From Planctomycetota bacterium (lineage in GTDB: Bacteria > Planctomycetota > UBA1135 > JACQFD01): a DNA stretch of 64,000 nt. The position numbers and the translations under genes are program-made. Of this stretch, positions 1 to 8,747 are shown piece by piece. The notes under the pieces were generated by a model. That model did not search any database, was not told where the DNA came from, and worked only from the letters and a program-made list of their open reading frames with translations. Each line of letters opens with the position of its first letter. Positions within the stretch are counted from its first letter, which is position 1. The stretch is taken from contig JAEUHX010000087.1 in the NCBI GenBank assembly GCA_016792805.1, positions 140,955 to 204,954 on the forward strand, read 5' to 3'.

Positions 1-129
1 AGTCGCTCGAGGTCGGGAAAGCCCGCCGCGATCGGAAGCGAGCGCTTCGTCGCGGCGAGCCGTCAAAGATATCGCTCGGCGTGCCGTCGCGCAGCCGAGT
101 GAGCGAGTGGAGTCCTCGGCAACCGAAAA
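1..129. other. window edge, no gene called
   Basis: I see no supportable gene start or stop here. In many bacteria ptsN follows hpf, and the minus-strand direction fits, but the 129 bases are too few to recognise it in any frame. Confidence 0.3.
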
Positions 130-477
130 TCAGGCTGCCCCGCGGGCTCGACGCGCCGCCGCGGCGCGGCGCGCACGGTGGTGATCAACGAGCCGCTCCT
201 TGTGCCGAAGCACCTCTCGCTTCATCTCGGAATGAGCCCGGTCAATCGCCGCGAACATCGACGCATCCTCCGCCTGCGCCACGAGGATGGCACCGCGATT
301 GGCATGGACGACAAATTCGGCGCGCATCCGATGCTTGCGCGTCGCCTCCACCGAGAGAATCACTTCCGCGCTGGTTAAGCGCTCGAAGTATTGTTGAAGG
401 TGTGTGATCCGATCGAGAGCGTATTGCCGCTCTTTTTCGCCGAGAGAAGAATCGCGCAAGGTCACGATGAGCTTCAC
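130..477 (-). CDS. hpf: ribosome hibernation promoting factor (short HPF/YfiA family)
   Basis: A 115-residue protein of the HPF/RaiA family, which binds the 30S decoding channel and inactivates ribosomes in stationary phase. The sequence opens with a beta strand (VKLIVTLRDSSL), then the family's helix and the basic stretch ATRKHRMRAEFVVHAN, and ends in an Arg/Ala-rich tail. It has no long C-terminal dimerisation domain. The GTG start at 477 is chosen because AAAGGAG lies 7 bases upstream and it aligns with known N-termini; a longer upstream reading frame lacks homology. It lies downstream of rpoN and truA on the same strand, echoing the common rpoN-hpf arrangement. Confidence 0.9.
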   Translation of the reverse strand: MKLIVTLRDSSLGEKERQYALDRITHLQQYFERLTSAEVILSVEATRKHRMRAEFVVHANRGAILVAQAEDASMFAAIDRAHSEMKREVLRHKERLVDHHRARRAAAARRARGAA

Positions 478-660
478 GGACGCACTCCTTTCACGCCGCA
501 TCCGATGGGCGGCGGTAAAATAACAAAACCCGGCTCGGACGCGCGCTGCGCACGCGTGCACTGCCAGGTTTTTCGGACTCGATTCGCGGGGCGAACGCGC
601 TCACCACGCGGAACGTGGTGCCGAGAGTCGCCGTCGAACCGGAGAGGTTGCATCGGACGA

Positions 661-1521
661 TCAACAGGATACCCCGGGTTGCCCATCCTGCGACCCAACT
701 CCATCGCGGAGCGCCCCCGATCCTCTGTCGACCCCATCCGCCTCATCCTCGAACAAGCTTGGTTTTCGACCCGGGCCTTCGCCGATCTGAACCCGCACCA
801 GGTGGAGACCTTCCGGCGGCGCCGTCGGGCCGGCGAGTCGGCGATCTCGCGAGTCGCGGATCTTTGCCACCTCCTCTGGGGCGAGACGCCCCTGGCCTAC
901 GAGGAGGAGCGTCCCGGCGAATGCGCGCACTTGATTGTAAAGAAATCCCGTGCCTTGAACCGCGATGGTAGTGATGTTCCTGCGTTGAAAAACGTGCAGG
1001 TGCTGGACGACGCGAACGGTGTGCTCGCGTGGGCTTCCGGCGCTTGCGAATGCGGCAAAATCGTGGCGCCCCAGGAGGTGGCGGGCGCCGAGACGCATCC
1101 GCGCCACGTCGAGCGAGCGCGGCGTCCACATCGCGTAACTGCGGCCGATCGGGGAGCGACGCGGGGCGCTTTCAATGCGATAGGCATAGCGCTTGAAGAC
1201 GCTCCAGAAACGCGCATGAAAGCCGTCGGGCATGGTGGCGACGCCGAGTACAGCAATGCTGCTCGGCAGCCGTGCATTCATGGCACGGCGAATCTCGTCG
1301 TCGGAGAGACGCGTCTCCACGATCGCGCTCGCGATTTGTAACCTTGCGTGGACCCCCGCGTCGGTGCGAGAAGCCCCTTCGACGACGAGCCGCGGAACAT
1401 CACAGGCTCCGGCGAGCGCGCGCTCCACAGCCTCCTGGATCGATGGGCCCGTTGCCTGCCGCTGCCAGCCGACGAAGTCGGTCCCGTCGTAGGCGAGTCG
1501 CAGGCAGATCGATCGCGTCAC
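661..1521 (-). CDS. truA: tRNA pseudouridine(38-40) synthase TruA
   Basis: This enzyme isomerises uridines 38-40 in the tRNA anticodon stem. The 286-residue product starts LRLAYDGTDFVGWQRQ, typical of TruA, and carries the catalytic motif GASRTDAGVHA with Asp at about residue 54. Later blocks such as GTGFLYNQVRAFAGTLL also match the family. The last ~40 residues (from about 245) are an acidic, low-complexity extension beyond the usual length of ~250. The start is GTG. The gene sits between rpoN and hpf on the same strand, 66 bases after rpoN. Confidence 0.93.
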   Translation of the reverse strand: MTRSICLRLAYDGTDFVGWQRQATGPSIQEAVERALAGACDVPRLVVEGASRTDAGVHARLQIASAIVETRLSDDEIRRAMNARLPSSIAVLGVATMPDGFHARFWSVFKRYAYRIESAPRRSPIGRSYAMWTPRSLDVARMRLGARHLLGRHDFAAFASAGSPREHTVRVVQHLHVFQRRNITTIAVQGTGFLYNQVRAFAGTLLLVGQGRLAPEEVAKIRDSRDRRLAGPTAPPEGLHLVRVQIGEGPGRKPSLFEDEADGVDRGSGALRDGVGSQDGQPGVSC

Positions 1522-1587
1522 GCCCCCACCGTGCCGAGCGGACGCGGCCGGCGCCAGCGGGCAGAACCGAATAGCTCCTCTGGGAGT

Positions 1588-2952
1588 TCAGCCGCCGACA
1601 GCGGCGCTCCGTTCGCGGCGCCGCCATGACGACGGGATGCCGAGCTCGGCGCGGTACTTCGCGACGGTGCGTCGGGCGACCTGGAAACCGCGCGCCGTGA
1701 GCCGCTCCACCACTTCCTCATCGCCGAGCGGCGTCGCCTTGTCCTCGCTGGCGAACTCCGCCTGGATCGCCTCGCGAAGGTGATCGCGCGTGTGAGACTC
1801 GCCGTCGGCGCAGGCAACCCCCTGCGCGAAGAAGTCGCGCAGGCGATGAATCCCCCAGGGGCTCTCCACGTATTTCCCCGCGACGGCTCGGCTCACCGTG
1901 CTCGAGTGAACCGAGAGCTCATCGGCCACGTCCTGCATCCGAAGCGGGCGCAGGAACCGGGGGCCGCTCTCCAGGAAGGCTGCCTGTCGTACGAAGACAG
2001 CGCGCGCGACACGCTCGAGCGTCCAGCGGCGCTGCGAGAGTGCGTCGAGGAACGCACGGGCCGCTTCGAGCCGCTCGCGAAGATGGCGGCGAAGCTCCGG
2101 GGGAGTTCTGCGCGAGCGCGCCTGTTCCTCGATCTCGCGGTCGATCACGACTTCCACGGAGCTTCCGAGGCGCAGATCGAGATCGAACCCGCGCTCGGAT
2201 TTGTGAACGATGATGTCGGGGTCGATGGCGATGCAGCGCTCCGTCGCAAAGCCGCGCGACGGTGGCGCGGAGAGCCGGGCGAGTTCGGCGAGAAGCCTCT
2301 CGAGGTCTTCCATCGAGAGACCAAGAATCCGCGCGACTGTGGATCTGTGGTTTCGCGCCAGCTCGCCTGCCAGGTCTCCGAGGATCCGGCTCACGAGCGG
2401 CCGCTTCGGATGACCCTCCGGGAAGTGCCACAAAAGAGCCTCGATCGGTCCACGGGCGCCGACGCCCGTGGGATCGAGCGCAGCGAGGCATCGATCCGCC
2501 TCGGCGCACTCTTCCGGGGTCGCCGGCGGATTCACTGTGGCGCACCACAGATCGTCCGGCATTCTCCGATATCCCGACTCGTCCAGGGAACCGAGCACCG
2601 CATCGACGAGCGCGCGCACCCGCGGCGTGCCGGAGAAGCCCGCCAATTGTTGTTTCGCCCAGCACTCGAGGCTCTCCTCGTGCAGCGAGGTGACCGTCTC
2701 GTCCAGGGGCGGCGAGTCGGACGCAGTCCAGTTGGGCCGCGAGCGATCCCGGCTCCGGCGTTGTCGTTCCTCGGCGACGGGTTCGGCTCCTTCAAGGGCC
2801 AACGCCTCATTCTCGGCCAGGGCATTCTCGATGAGCTCTGGCAGCGCCGTGTGGGGCAGCTGCAGCACATCGAGTGCCTGCAGCATGCGCGGGAGCAGCA
2901 GCATTCGCTGCTCCGGTCGCTGAAGAAATGTGAGCTCGGGGAAAGAGGCCAT
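1588..2952 (-). CDS. rpoN: RNA polymerase sigma-54 factor RpoN
   Basis: Sigma-54 directs RNA polymerase to -24/-12 promoters that need enhancer-binding ATPases. In the 454-residue product, region I (about residues 7-50, Leu/Gln-rich) binds the activator. The core-binding region follows, then an HTH segment (HSSTVSRAVAGKY) and the RpoN box ARRTVAKYR at about 426-434, which contacts the -24 element. The ATG at 2952 is chosen because the sequence MASFPELTFLQ fits the N-terminal region I and a GGAG-like motif lies upstream; the frame stays open further upstream without homology. It is probably cotranscribed with truA and hpf. Confidence 0.95.
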   Translation of the reverse strand: MASFPELTFLQRPEQRMLLLPRMLQALDVLQLPHTALPELIENALAENEALALEGAEPVAEERQRRSRDRSRPNWTASDSPPLDETVTSLHEESLECWAKQQLAGFSGTPRVRALVDAVLGSLDESGYRRMPDDLWCATVNPPATPEECAEADRCLAALDPTGVGARGPIEALLWHFPEGHPKRPLVSRILGDLAGELARNHRSTVARILGLSMEDLERLLAELARLSAPPSRGFATERCIAIDPDIIVHKSERGFDLDLRLGSSVEVVIDREIEEQARSRRTPPELRRHLRERLEAARAFLDALSQRRWTLERVARAVFVRQAAFLESGPRFLRPLRMQDVADELSVHSSTVSRAVAGKYVESPWGIHRLRDFFAQGVACADGESHTRDHLREAIQAEFASEDKATPLGDEEVVERLTARGFQVARRTVAKYRAELGIPSSWRRRERSAAVGG

Positions 2953-3083
2953 CGCCGTCGATCTCTCCGAGGGGAGCCAGGAGAGAACTCGACGCCGCGA
3001 GCATCGGCCCCCGCCAGGCTTCGCCTTGAGACGCTGCGCCGCCGCTCCGCGATCCGCCCTCCTCACGCGAGCGGGTTTCGATC

Positions 3084-3680
3084 TTACAAAACGCGCCGCC
3101 CCTCGAATGCGTCGGCGAGGATCGCGCGATTCAGATACTCGATGCCGGTGCCCGTCGGCATTCCCTTGGCAAGCCGCGTGACTTTCACCCCCGTCCCGGA
3201 GAGCGCCTCGTGCACAGCAAGGGCGGTCCCATCACCCTCCAGATCGGGATCGGTCGCCACGATCACCTCCCGGATGCCACCGGCGCGCACGCGCCTCTCC
3301 AAGCTGCGCAGAGTGAGCTGAGGACGGTCGGTTCCCTCTGCAGGATTCCACGCGCCGAGAAGCACGTGATAGAGCCCGCGGTAGATCTTGGCGCGCTCGA
3401 TCGCGTCGACGTCGCGCGGCTGCTCAACAACACATAAAAGCCCGCGATCGCGTCCGCTGTCCGCACAAATCGGGCAGGGGCTCGACTCGGCGACACCCTC
3501 ACACATGGCGCATCGCACAGTCCGCGCCCGCGCCTCAAGAATGGAGCCAGCGAGGCTCTTGGCCCACTCCTCTGGCGAACGCAGCACATGGAAGGCGAGC
3601 CGCTCAGCCGTTCGGCGGCCGACACCAGGGAATCGAGAGAGTTCCTCGATGAGATGCTCGAGCGACCGAGGGTAGGCCAT
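3084..3680 (-). CDS. recR: recombination protein RecR
   Basis: RecR works with RecO and RecF to load RecA at gaps. The 198-residue protein has an N-terminal helix-hairpin-helix (FPGVGRRTAERLAFHVL, ~18-34) and a C4 zinc finger (CAMC...CPIC, ~57-71). The Toprim domain includes VVEQPRDVDAIER and VIVATDPDLEGDGTA, and a family C-terminus follows. It lies 38 bases after ybaB on the same strand, the classic dnaX-ybaB-recR order. Confidence 0.96.
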   Translation of the reverse strand: MAYPRSLEHLIEELSRFPGVGRRTAERLAFHVLRSPEEWAKSLAGSILEARARTVRCAMCEGVAESSPCPICADSGRDRGLLCVVEQPRDVDAIERAKIYRGLYHVLLGAWNPAEGTDRPQLTLRSLERRVRAGGIREVIVATDPDLEGDGTALAVHEALSGTGVKVTRLAKGMPTGTGIEYLNRAILADAFEGRRVL

Positions 3681-3718
3681 CGGAAGACGCCGCGGAGTCG
3701 GGATCGCAAGCCGATCTG

Positions 3719-4048
3719 TTAGAACAGTCCCGGCATGTTCAGCCCGCCGGTCACTTTCGAGAGCTCGGCCTTCTGGAGATCGTCGGCCTTTTTCATGGCG
3801 GCGGCGATCGCCGCGACGATGAGATCCTCCAGCATACCTGGATCTGTTGGGTCCATCGCTTCTTTTTGTATCTTCACGGCGACCACCTCTTTGGCGCCGT
3901 TGACGGTGGCTTTCACGGCGCCGCCGCCGGCGGTCCCTTCGACCACGCGCTCACGGAGCTCATCCTGCACGCGCTTGACCTCGCGCTGCATTTTTTGAGC
4001 TTGCCGGAGAAGGCTGCCAATATCACCGAATCCACCAGTACCACTCAT
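3719..4048 (-). CDS. ybaB: YbaB/EbfC family nucleoid-associated protein
   Basis: A 109-residue DNA-binding nucleoid protein. The N-terminal helix (LLRQAQKMQREVKRVQDEL) and the core from VVEGTAGGGAVKATVNG to MKKADDLQKAELSKVTGG are diagnostic of YbaB. Its ATG overlaps the dnaX TGA by four bases (ATGA), implying translational coupling. It is followed by recR. Confidence 0.95.
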   Translation of the reverse strand: MSGTGGFGDIGSLLRQAQKMQREVKRVQDELRERVVEGTAGGGAVKATVNGAKEVVAVKIQKEAMDPTDPGMLEDLIVAAIAAAMKKADDLQKAELSKVTGGLNMPGLF

Positions 4049-5802
4049 GCTGAACCGCCTCCGCGAGTAGGATTTGTGAAGTGACCAAGAATGCGTGCGC
4101 CGGGATCGAGCTCGAGCACCTGCCGGACCGCCGCTGAAGGGTCGCGCCTGGGCGCCGAAGCGGGAGATGCGGGGGCGGCCTCGGCGGAGCGAGGAGCTGG
4201 CGTCGAGCGGGCAGAGACGCTGCGCGTCGGCGAGACGGGCGGCGAAGCGGAAGTGGCCTGCGGAGCCACGGCGCTCGGAGCGGCTTCGCCACCGGCAGCC
4301 GGCTCGATGACGAGCCGCAATTCGGGGATGCGCTCCCGCAGTGCGCGCTCAGCGGCAGCGCGATTTGAATTGTCCGTGACGACCGTGCGGCGCGAGCCAT
4401 CGAGCGGCCGAAGGGAGATCCGGAGATTCCCTCCCTCGAGCACACAGCGAGCCGCCGACTCCTTGAGCGCACGTCCGAAGGCATTTTTTGAGGCCAGCAG
4501 ATCGAGGAGCGCCTCCGCCGAGACCCCTTCAGGCCCGGCGGAGGAAACGGGCGGAGCGGGAGATGGAGCCGAAGCGGAAACGGGAGCAGGAGCAGGAGCA
4601 GACGTGATTCCCGAGGCACCCGCCGCCGACGCCGCGGGAGCGCTCGGCATTCCCGCGAGCCGCCGCTCCAGCTGATCGAGGCGCGCCAAGAGCGCAGCCA
4701 CAGTGTTCACTTCTCCAGCGCGCGAAGCCGCCAGCAGCGCCGACTCCACCGCCGCGCGAGCCAGCGGTCCCACGGAGCGGGCGCGCTCGCGCGCAAAGAC
4801 GAGATGGCGCACGATCGCCTCACACCGGTCGGGATCGCAACTTTTCGCCTGCTCCACGAGCCGGTCGCGGTGGCTTCCCATCTCGACGACGAGTTCGGTC
4901 TCCTCGCCGCAAAGTTGAATTGTTAATAAATTTCGGAAATGCTCCGCCAACTGGTCGAGCAGTTCCAGGGCCTCGCCCCCGCCGTGGACGTGGGACGCCA
5001 CCGCCTGGAGCAGCGCGGCGCGCTCGCCGCGCAAGACCGACGCCGCGAGCCCCACAACGGAGTCGCGTCCGGCGGCGCCGGTCACGGCGGCGAGATCTTC
5101 TTCGGTCGGCGAAGCGCCGCCATAGGCCAGGAGCTGGTCCAGGAGTGACAGGCTATCGCGCATGCCGCCGCGCGCGGCCCGCGCGATCGCCGTCAACACT
5201 GTCTCGGTAACTGTAACGTTCTCCTTCTGGCACACATGCGCGAGCCGCCCGACGATGTCCTTCTCCTCGATCCGGCGAAACTCGAAGACCTGGCAGCGCG
5301 ACCGGATGGTGTCGGGGATCTTCTCCGGCGCCGTCGTCGCGAAGATGAACTTCGCATGGGGCGGCGGCTCCTCAAGCGTCTTGAGCAGTGCGTTGAACGC
5401 GCCGGCGGAGAGCATGTGTACTTCGTCAAGAATCGTGATGCGAAAGCGCCCACGCATCGGCCGGAATGCGATGCTTTCGCGGAGCTCACGCACGTTCTCG
5501 ACGCCGTTGTTCGAGGCGGCGTCGATTTCGAGCACATCGACGTCGCTCCCTTCCTCGATGGCGCGGCACGAATCGCACTCGCCGCATGGGGTCGGCGTCG
5601 GCCCATGCGTGCAATTGAGGGCGCGCGCGAGGATGCGGGCGGAAGAGGTCTTGCCCGTTCCGCGGGAGCCCACAAATAGGAACGCGTGTCCGATGCGCCC
5701 CCCTTTGATCGCCTGGGTCAGCCCCTTGGCGACGGAGTCCTGCCCAACCAAGTCCTCGAAGGTCTTAGGCCGGTATTTTCGAGCGAGGACGAGATACGAC
5801 AC
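4045..5802 (-). CDS. dnaX: DNA polymerase III subunits gamma/tau
   Basis: Clamp-loader ATPase of the replisome, 585 residues. It begins VSYLVLARKYRPKTFEDLVGQ and has Walker A (GSRGTGKTSSA), a zinc-binding cysteine cluster (CTHG...CGECDSC), the DEVH Walker B box and sensor 1 (FIFATTAPEKIPDTIRSRC). An Ala/Pro/Ser-rich linker and a tau-like C-terminal domain follow. I chose GTG at 5802 because it matches the family N-terminus and lies downstream of the SRP RNA. A TTG in the same frame at 5856 would lie inside that RNA. A notably AT-rich codon run (Asn-Leu-Leu-Thr-Ile) occurs near 4920. Confidence 0.95.
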   Translation of the reverse strand: MSYLVLARKYRPKTFEDLVGQDSVAKGLTQAIKGGRIGHAFLFVGSRGTGKTSSARILARALNCTHGPTPTPCGECDSCRAIEEGSDVDVLEIDAASNNGVENVRELRESIAFRPMRGRFRITILDEVHMLSAGAFNALLKTLEEPPPHAKFIFATTAPEKIPDTIRSRCQVFEFRRIEEKDIVGRLAHVCQKENVTVTETVLTAIARAARGGMRDSLSLLDQLLAYGGASPTEEDLAAVTGAAGRDSVVGLAASVLRGERAALLQAVASHVHGGGEALELLDQLAEHFRNLLTIQLCGEETELVVEMGSHRDRLVEQAKSCDPDRCEAIVRHLVFARERARSVGPLARAAVESALLAASRAGEVNTVAALLARLDQLERRLAGMPSAPAASAAGASGITSAPAPAPVSASAPSPAPPVSSAGPEGVSAEALLDLLASKNAFGRALKESAARCVLEGGNLRISLRPLDGSRRTVVTDNSNRAAAERALRERIPELRLVIEPAAGGEAAPSAVAPQATSASPPVSPTRSVSARSTPAPRSAEAAPASPASAPRRDPSAAVRQVLELDPGARILGHFTNPTRGGGSA

Positions 5803-5840
5803 GCGTGAAGTCGGGCAGTCGGGCGGGACAAAAGTAGGAC

Positions 5841-5949
5841 TGGCCGAACCCGACAAAACCGCGGCACCCGAAGCCGATCCTTGATGGCTGCTCGGTTCCC
5901 CGCCTGACCAGGTTCAGGTCGTTTCGTCGCACGGAGCCCGATTCGACCA
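5841..5949 (-). ncRNA. ffs: small signal recognition particle RNA (4.5S type)
   Basis: Read on the minus strand, the apical core is GGTCAGGCGGGGAACCGAGCAGCC. Its parts are GGTCAGG, a GGAA tetraloop on a CGG/CCG stem, and AGCAGCC, the Ffh-binding asymmetric loop. The ends pair as TGGTCGAA (5942-5949) with TTCGGCCA (5841-5848), closing a ~109-nt hairpin. The gene lies immediately upstream of dnaX, as in many bacteria. The core is clear; the exact ends are inferred from pairing. Confidence 0.85.
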
Positions 5950-6036
5950 GTCGGAGGCGAAGGATAGCGCCCGCGCGGGTGGGCGCGACGGGCGAATTGA
6001 GACTTCACCCTCGGACCCCAATTGCCACCGAAGAGC

Positions 6037-6129
6037 TGGCGGAGAGGGCGGGATTCGAACCCGCGAAGCCGGGAATACCGACTTACACGCTTTCCAAGCG
6101 TGCTCCTTCAGCCACTCGGACACCTCTCC
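6037..6129 (-). tRNA. tRNA-Ser (anticodon GGA)
   Basis: Cloverleaf with acceptor stem GGAGAGG/CCTCTCC, a long variable arm, the T-loop GGTTCGAATCC and anticodon GGA in the loop TTGGAAA. The 3' CCA is encoded (6037-6039). It reads UCC/UCU serine codons. Confidence 0.95.
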
Positions 6130-6168
6130 GCTCTTCGGTGGTCACTGCAACGGGCGAAAAACAACAAT

Positions 6169-6258
6169 TGGCGGTGAGAGAGGGATTCGAACCCCCGAGA
6201 CCCTTGCGGGCCTACCCGCTTTCGAGGCGGGCCCGATCGGCCACTCCGGCATCTCACC
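6169..6258 (-). tRNA. tRNA-Ser (anticodon CGA)
   Basis: Class II tRNA with acceptor GGTGAGA/TCTCACC, anticodon CGA in the loop CTCGAAA, a long variable arm and the T-loop GGTTCGAATCC. CCA is encoded (6169-6171). Its first bases overlap the last codons of tadA by five positions. It reads UCG codons. Confidence 0.95.
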
Positions 6259-6844
6259 GCGGCGTCGGATTGTCGTCCGGTTCCCGCTCGTCGGCGCTTG
6301 GGCTCGTTGCCGAGCCCTCCGGCCGAAAACCGGGGGCGGAGAAATTACCCGAACTGCGGCGCGCTGCGAGCCTCTTCCCTTGAAAGAACTCTCGCAGGCG
6401 GCGGACGCACTCCTCTGGGAGGACGCCGTGGGTGACTTCGCAGCGGTGGTTGAAGGCTCGATCGCCAGTTCCTCGGCCCGAGAGCAGGTCGACCACGGAG
6501 CCGGCACCGCCGAACTTGGGGTCGAATGCCCCGAACACGACGCGCTCGACGCGAGCGTGGAGAATGGCGCCGGCACACATGGCGCAGGGCTCCAGAGTGC
6601 AATAAATCGTCGAATCGTCGAGGCGACCGGCGCCCACCGTCGCGCATGCGGCGCGAAGGGCGAGCATCTCCGCGTGAGCGGTTGGATCTCGCTGCGCTTC
6701 ACAGCGGTTATGGTCGCGCGCTACGACCACGCCGCGGACGACCAGGACGGCGCCCACCGGCACCTCATCTTCCGCCGCAGCCGCATCGGCCTCCGCGAGC
6801 GCCATGCGCATGAAGCCCTCGTCGAGCAGGTTGTTGAAGGGCAC
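6254..6844 (-). CDS. tadA: tRNA adenosine(34) deaminase TadA
   Basis: Zinc deaminase that converts A34 to inosine in tRNA-Arg(ACG). Motifs are PTAHAEM (zinc His and catalytic Glu) and CTLEPCAMCAGA (two zinc Cys), after EVPVGAVLV. I set the start at GTG 6844, which leaves about 11 residues before the conserved MRMAL, as in E. coli; ATG 6811 with GAGGG upstream is an alternative, and the frame is open to 6955. The C-terminal ~35 residues are an extra low-complexity tail whose stop overlaps tRNA-Ser(CGA). Its substrate tRNA-Arg(ACG) is encoded just upstream on the same strand. Confidence 0.9.
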   Translation of the reverse strand: MPFNNLLDEGFMRMALAEADAAAAEDEVPVGAVLVVRGVVVARDHNRCEAQRDPTAHAEMLALRAACATVGAGRLDDSTIYCTLEPCAMCAGAILHARVERVVFGAFDPKFGGAGSVVDLLSGRGTGDRAFNHRCEVTHGVLPEECVRRLREFFQGKRLAARRSSGNFSAPGFRPEGSATSPSADEREPDDNPTPR

Positions 6845-7026
6845 CTTTCGCGCGATTCGAAGTTCACCTTTCGCGAGATCGATGAGAGACGCCGGCGGCG
6901 GTCCTCCTCGATCTCGCCAAAATCCTTGTGCTCGCAGTGCGAAGCACCAGTGCAAACACCCGGAGCACTTGTGCCTCAGGCTGCGGCGGGCTGCAGCTCA
7001 TAGCGGCGGACCCGCCGCGGAATGAT

Positions 7027-7103
7027 TGGTGCGCCCGGAGGGATTTGAACCCCCAACCCTCAGCTCCGTAGGCTGATGCTCTATCCAATTGAGCTACAGG
7101 CGC
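7027..7103 (-). tRNA. tRNA-Arg (anticodon ACG)
   Basis: Acceptor GCGCCTG/CGGGCGC, anticodon ACG in the loop CTACGGA, the T-loop GGTTCAAATCC and an encoded CCA (7027-7029). This is the classical TadA substrate, and tadA lies ~180 bases downstream on the same strand. Confidence 0.95.
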
Positions 7104-7198
7104 GAACTCGGGGCGAGGGGTATATGGCCGCAGGAGTCGCGCGTCAAGGTGAGGACCGAGACTTTGCCCGCCTCGCGGAGGTCTCCGAGAATAGGGCG

Positions 7199-8254
7199 GT
7201 GTACGGTCTGCCTCATTGGTTTCTGCTTCTGTGCATATCGCTCCAGGGGCCCGCGCCCATCACACCCCGTGGCCCGCTCGGCTCAGACGGCAAGCCGTCG
7301 CCGGCGCCCCAACGGCTCTCGATCGAGACCGACCGCGTCGAGGCCATCGTCAATGAGCAGGTCATCACCAAGTCGGAGATCGACCTCCTGCTCGAGCCCC
7401 AGCGACAGGCGGCGGGGATCCTCGACCCTGCGAAGCTCGCCGAACTCAGGCGCAATGAACTCCTCCGCCTCACCCGCGAAGCGCTCCTCACCCAGGCCGC
7501 CAAGCGGATGCGGGTTGACGACGCGAGTGTCGAGCAGACGCTGAAGGAGATCCTCGAGGAGGAAACGCGCAAGGCCGGCGGCAAGGCGCAGCTTCGACAC
7601 AACCTCGAAGGGCAGGGTCGAACGCTCGCCGATTACGAACGCGAGATTCGCAATGAGATTCTGATCGCGCGACTTCGGGCCTCAGAGTACGGGCTCGGCG
7701 AGCGGCCTGAGAACGAGATCGCCATCACGCCGGCGATGCTCCGCGCCTACTATCGCGAGAACCTCGACCGATTCCGCAGCGGTCCAGCCGTGCATGGGAA
7801 GCAATTGTGGGTTTCCGACGGATTGACCGGTGCACGGAAGGCAACACTTCAAAAAGTCCGGGAACTCCGCAGTCAGATTCAGACTCCGGAGGACTTCGAC
7901 CGCGCCACGCGCACCTATTCGACGGCCCCCCTCCCGGGACGCGCACGCGGCGACATGGGCTGGGTGCAGCGGAGCAGCAGCGTCCACCCCGCGATTCTTG
8001 AGTTCTTGTTCTCCCATGAACCCGGAGCGATGAGCGAGCCGATCGAGCTCGAGAACGCAGTCGTGCTCGTGCGCGTCGAGGAGAAGCGGCCCGCGGGGCT
8101 TCGCCCCTTCGAGGACCCGGAGACGCAGCGCGACATCTCGGGGGCGCTTCTTGACTCGAAGCGCGAGCTCGTCCTGCGTTCCCTCTACCGACGCCTCCTC
8201 TCGGAAGCTTACATCTGGCCCGACACCATTCGCCTGATGCTGGGGGGCGTGTAA
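7199..8254 (+). CDS. SurA-like periplasmic peptidyl-prolyl isomerase
   Basis: 351 residues. After the GTG start a hydrophobic N-terminus (YGLPHWFLLLCISL) looks like a signal peptide. A SurA N-terminal chaperone domain follows (VEAIVNEQVITKSEIDLLL to ~residue 200), then a parvulin domain (about 215-320; GRARGDMGWVQRSSSVHPAI and a C-terminal strand VVLVRVEEKRP). Such proteins assist outer-membrane protein folding. An ATG further upstream would overlap tRNA-Arg and a GTG-led signal peptide is more natural, so I start at 7199. Only one parvulin domain is present, unlike E. coli SurA. Confidence 0.82.
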   Translation: MYGLPHWFLLLCISLQGPAPITPRGPLGSDGKPSPAPQRLSIETDRVEAIVNEQVITKSEIDLLLEPQRQAAGILDPAKLAELRRNELLRLTREALLTQAAKRMRVDDASVEQTLKEILEEETRKAGGKAQLRHNLEGQGRTLADYEREIRNEILIARLRASEYGLGERPENEIAITPAMLRAYYRENLDRFRSGPAVHGKQLWVSDGLTGARKATLQKVRELRSQIQTPEDFDRATRTYSTAPLPGRARGDMGWVQRSSSVHPAILEFLFSHEPGAMSEPIELENAVVLVRVEEKRPAGLRPFEDPETQRDISGALLDSKRELVLRSLYRRLLSEAYIWPDTIRLMLGGV

Positions 8255-8257
8255 CGT

Positions 8258-8593
8258 CTACGACTCGCGGTGATGCAGCAGACGAGTGAACTCTCGAATG
8301 TTGCGTTTCGCTTGGCCGAAATCGAGGAAGCTCCCGCCGCTCGAGCGCATGTGCACAGAAACGGGGCCTGCCGGTTCGCCCTCCACCCAAATCTCCACTT
8401 GATGGGCGCCGCCGAAGCCATTGCGCTTGGCCGTCACTCGATGAGCCGCGGCGTCCTTCGATTCAATCTTGTAGGCCTCCTGATCTTCCAACAAATGCAG
8501 GATGGCATCAAAAATCGAATCGCGGCGGCGCTGGAACTTGGGCGGTCGGAGAGACGGATCGCTGGAATCGAAGCTCGTTTGGGCGCTCGACAT
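8258..8593 (-). CDS. hypothetical protein
   Basis: 111 residues, function not recognised. It has a hydrophilic N-terminus, a central block RVTAKRNGFGGAHQVEIWV and a C-terminus VSVHMRSSGGSFLDFGQAKRNI. The last part faintly resembles the DUF1499 pattern in which a strand is followed by 'RS..G..D.G.N..RI', but I would not assign it. It ends convergently, three bases from the surA-like gene. Confidence 0.55.
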   Translation of the reverse strand: MSSAQTSFDSSDPSLRPPKFQRRRDSIFDAILHLLEDQEAYKIESKDAAAHRVTAKRNGFGGAHQVEIWVEGEPAGPVSVHMRSSGGSFLDFGQAKRNIREFTRLLHHRES

Positions 8594-8747
8594 GGGTACT
8601 CAGCGGAGAATCAAGATCTGTAGCGAGCGGCCCGATGCGCGCAGCGAAAGCTGGCGACCACGCCGCAGAGAGAGGAAACCGCGCCGCACCGAATCGGATC
8701 CGCCCAACGGCGAACCCAATCCGTGAATCGGCCAGCGTTGCGAATAC

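Noticed and set aside
20..125. Start of ptsN after hpf
   Set aside because: No frame shows a start with family residues in the short stretch available.
1780..3321. Plus-strand open frame of 513 codons
   Set aside because: Antisense of rpoN and recR; no recognisable features.
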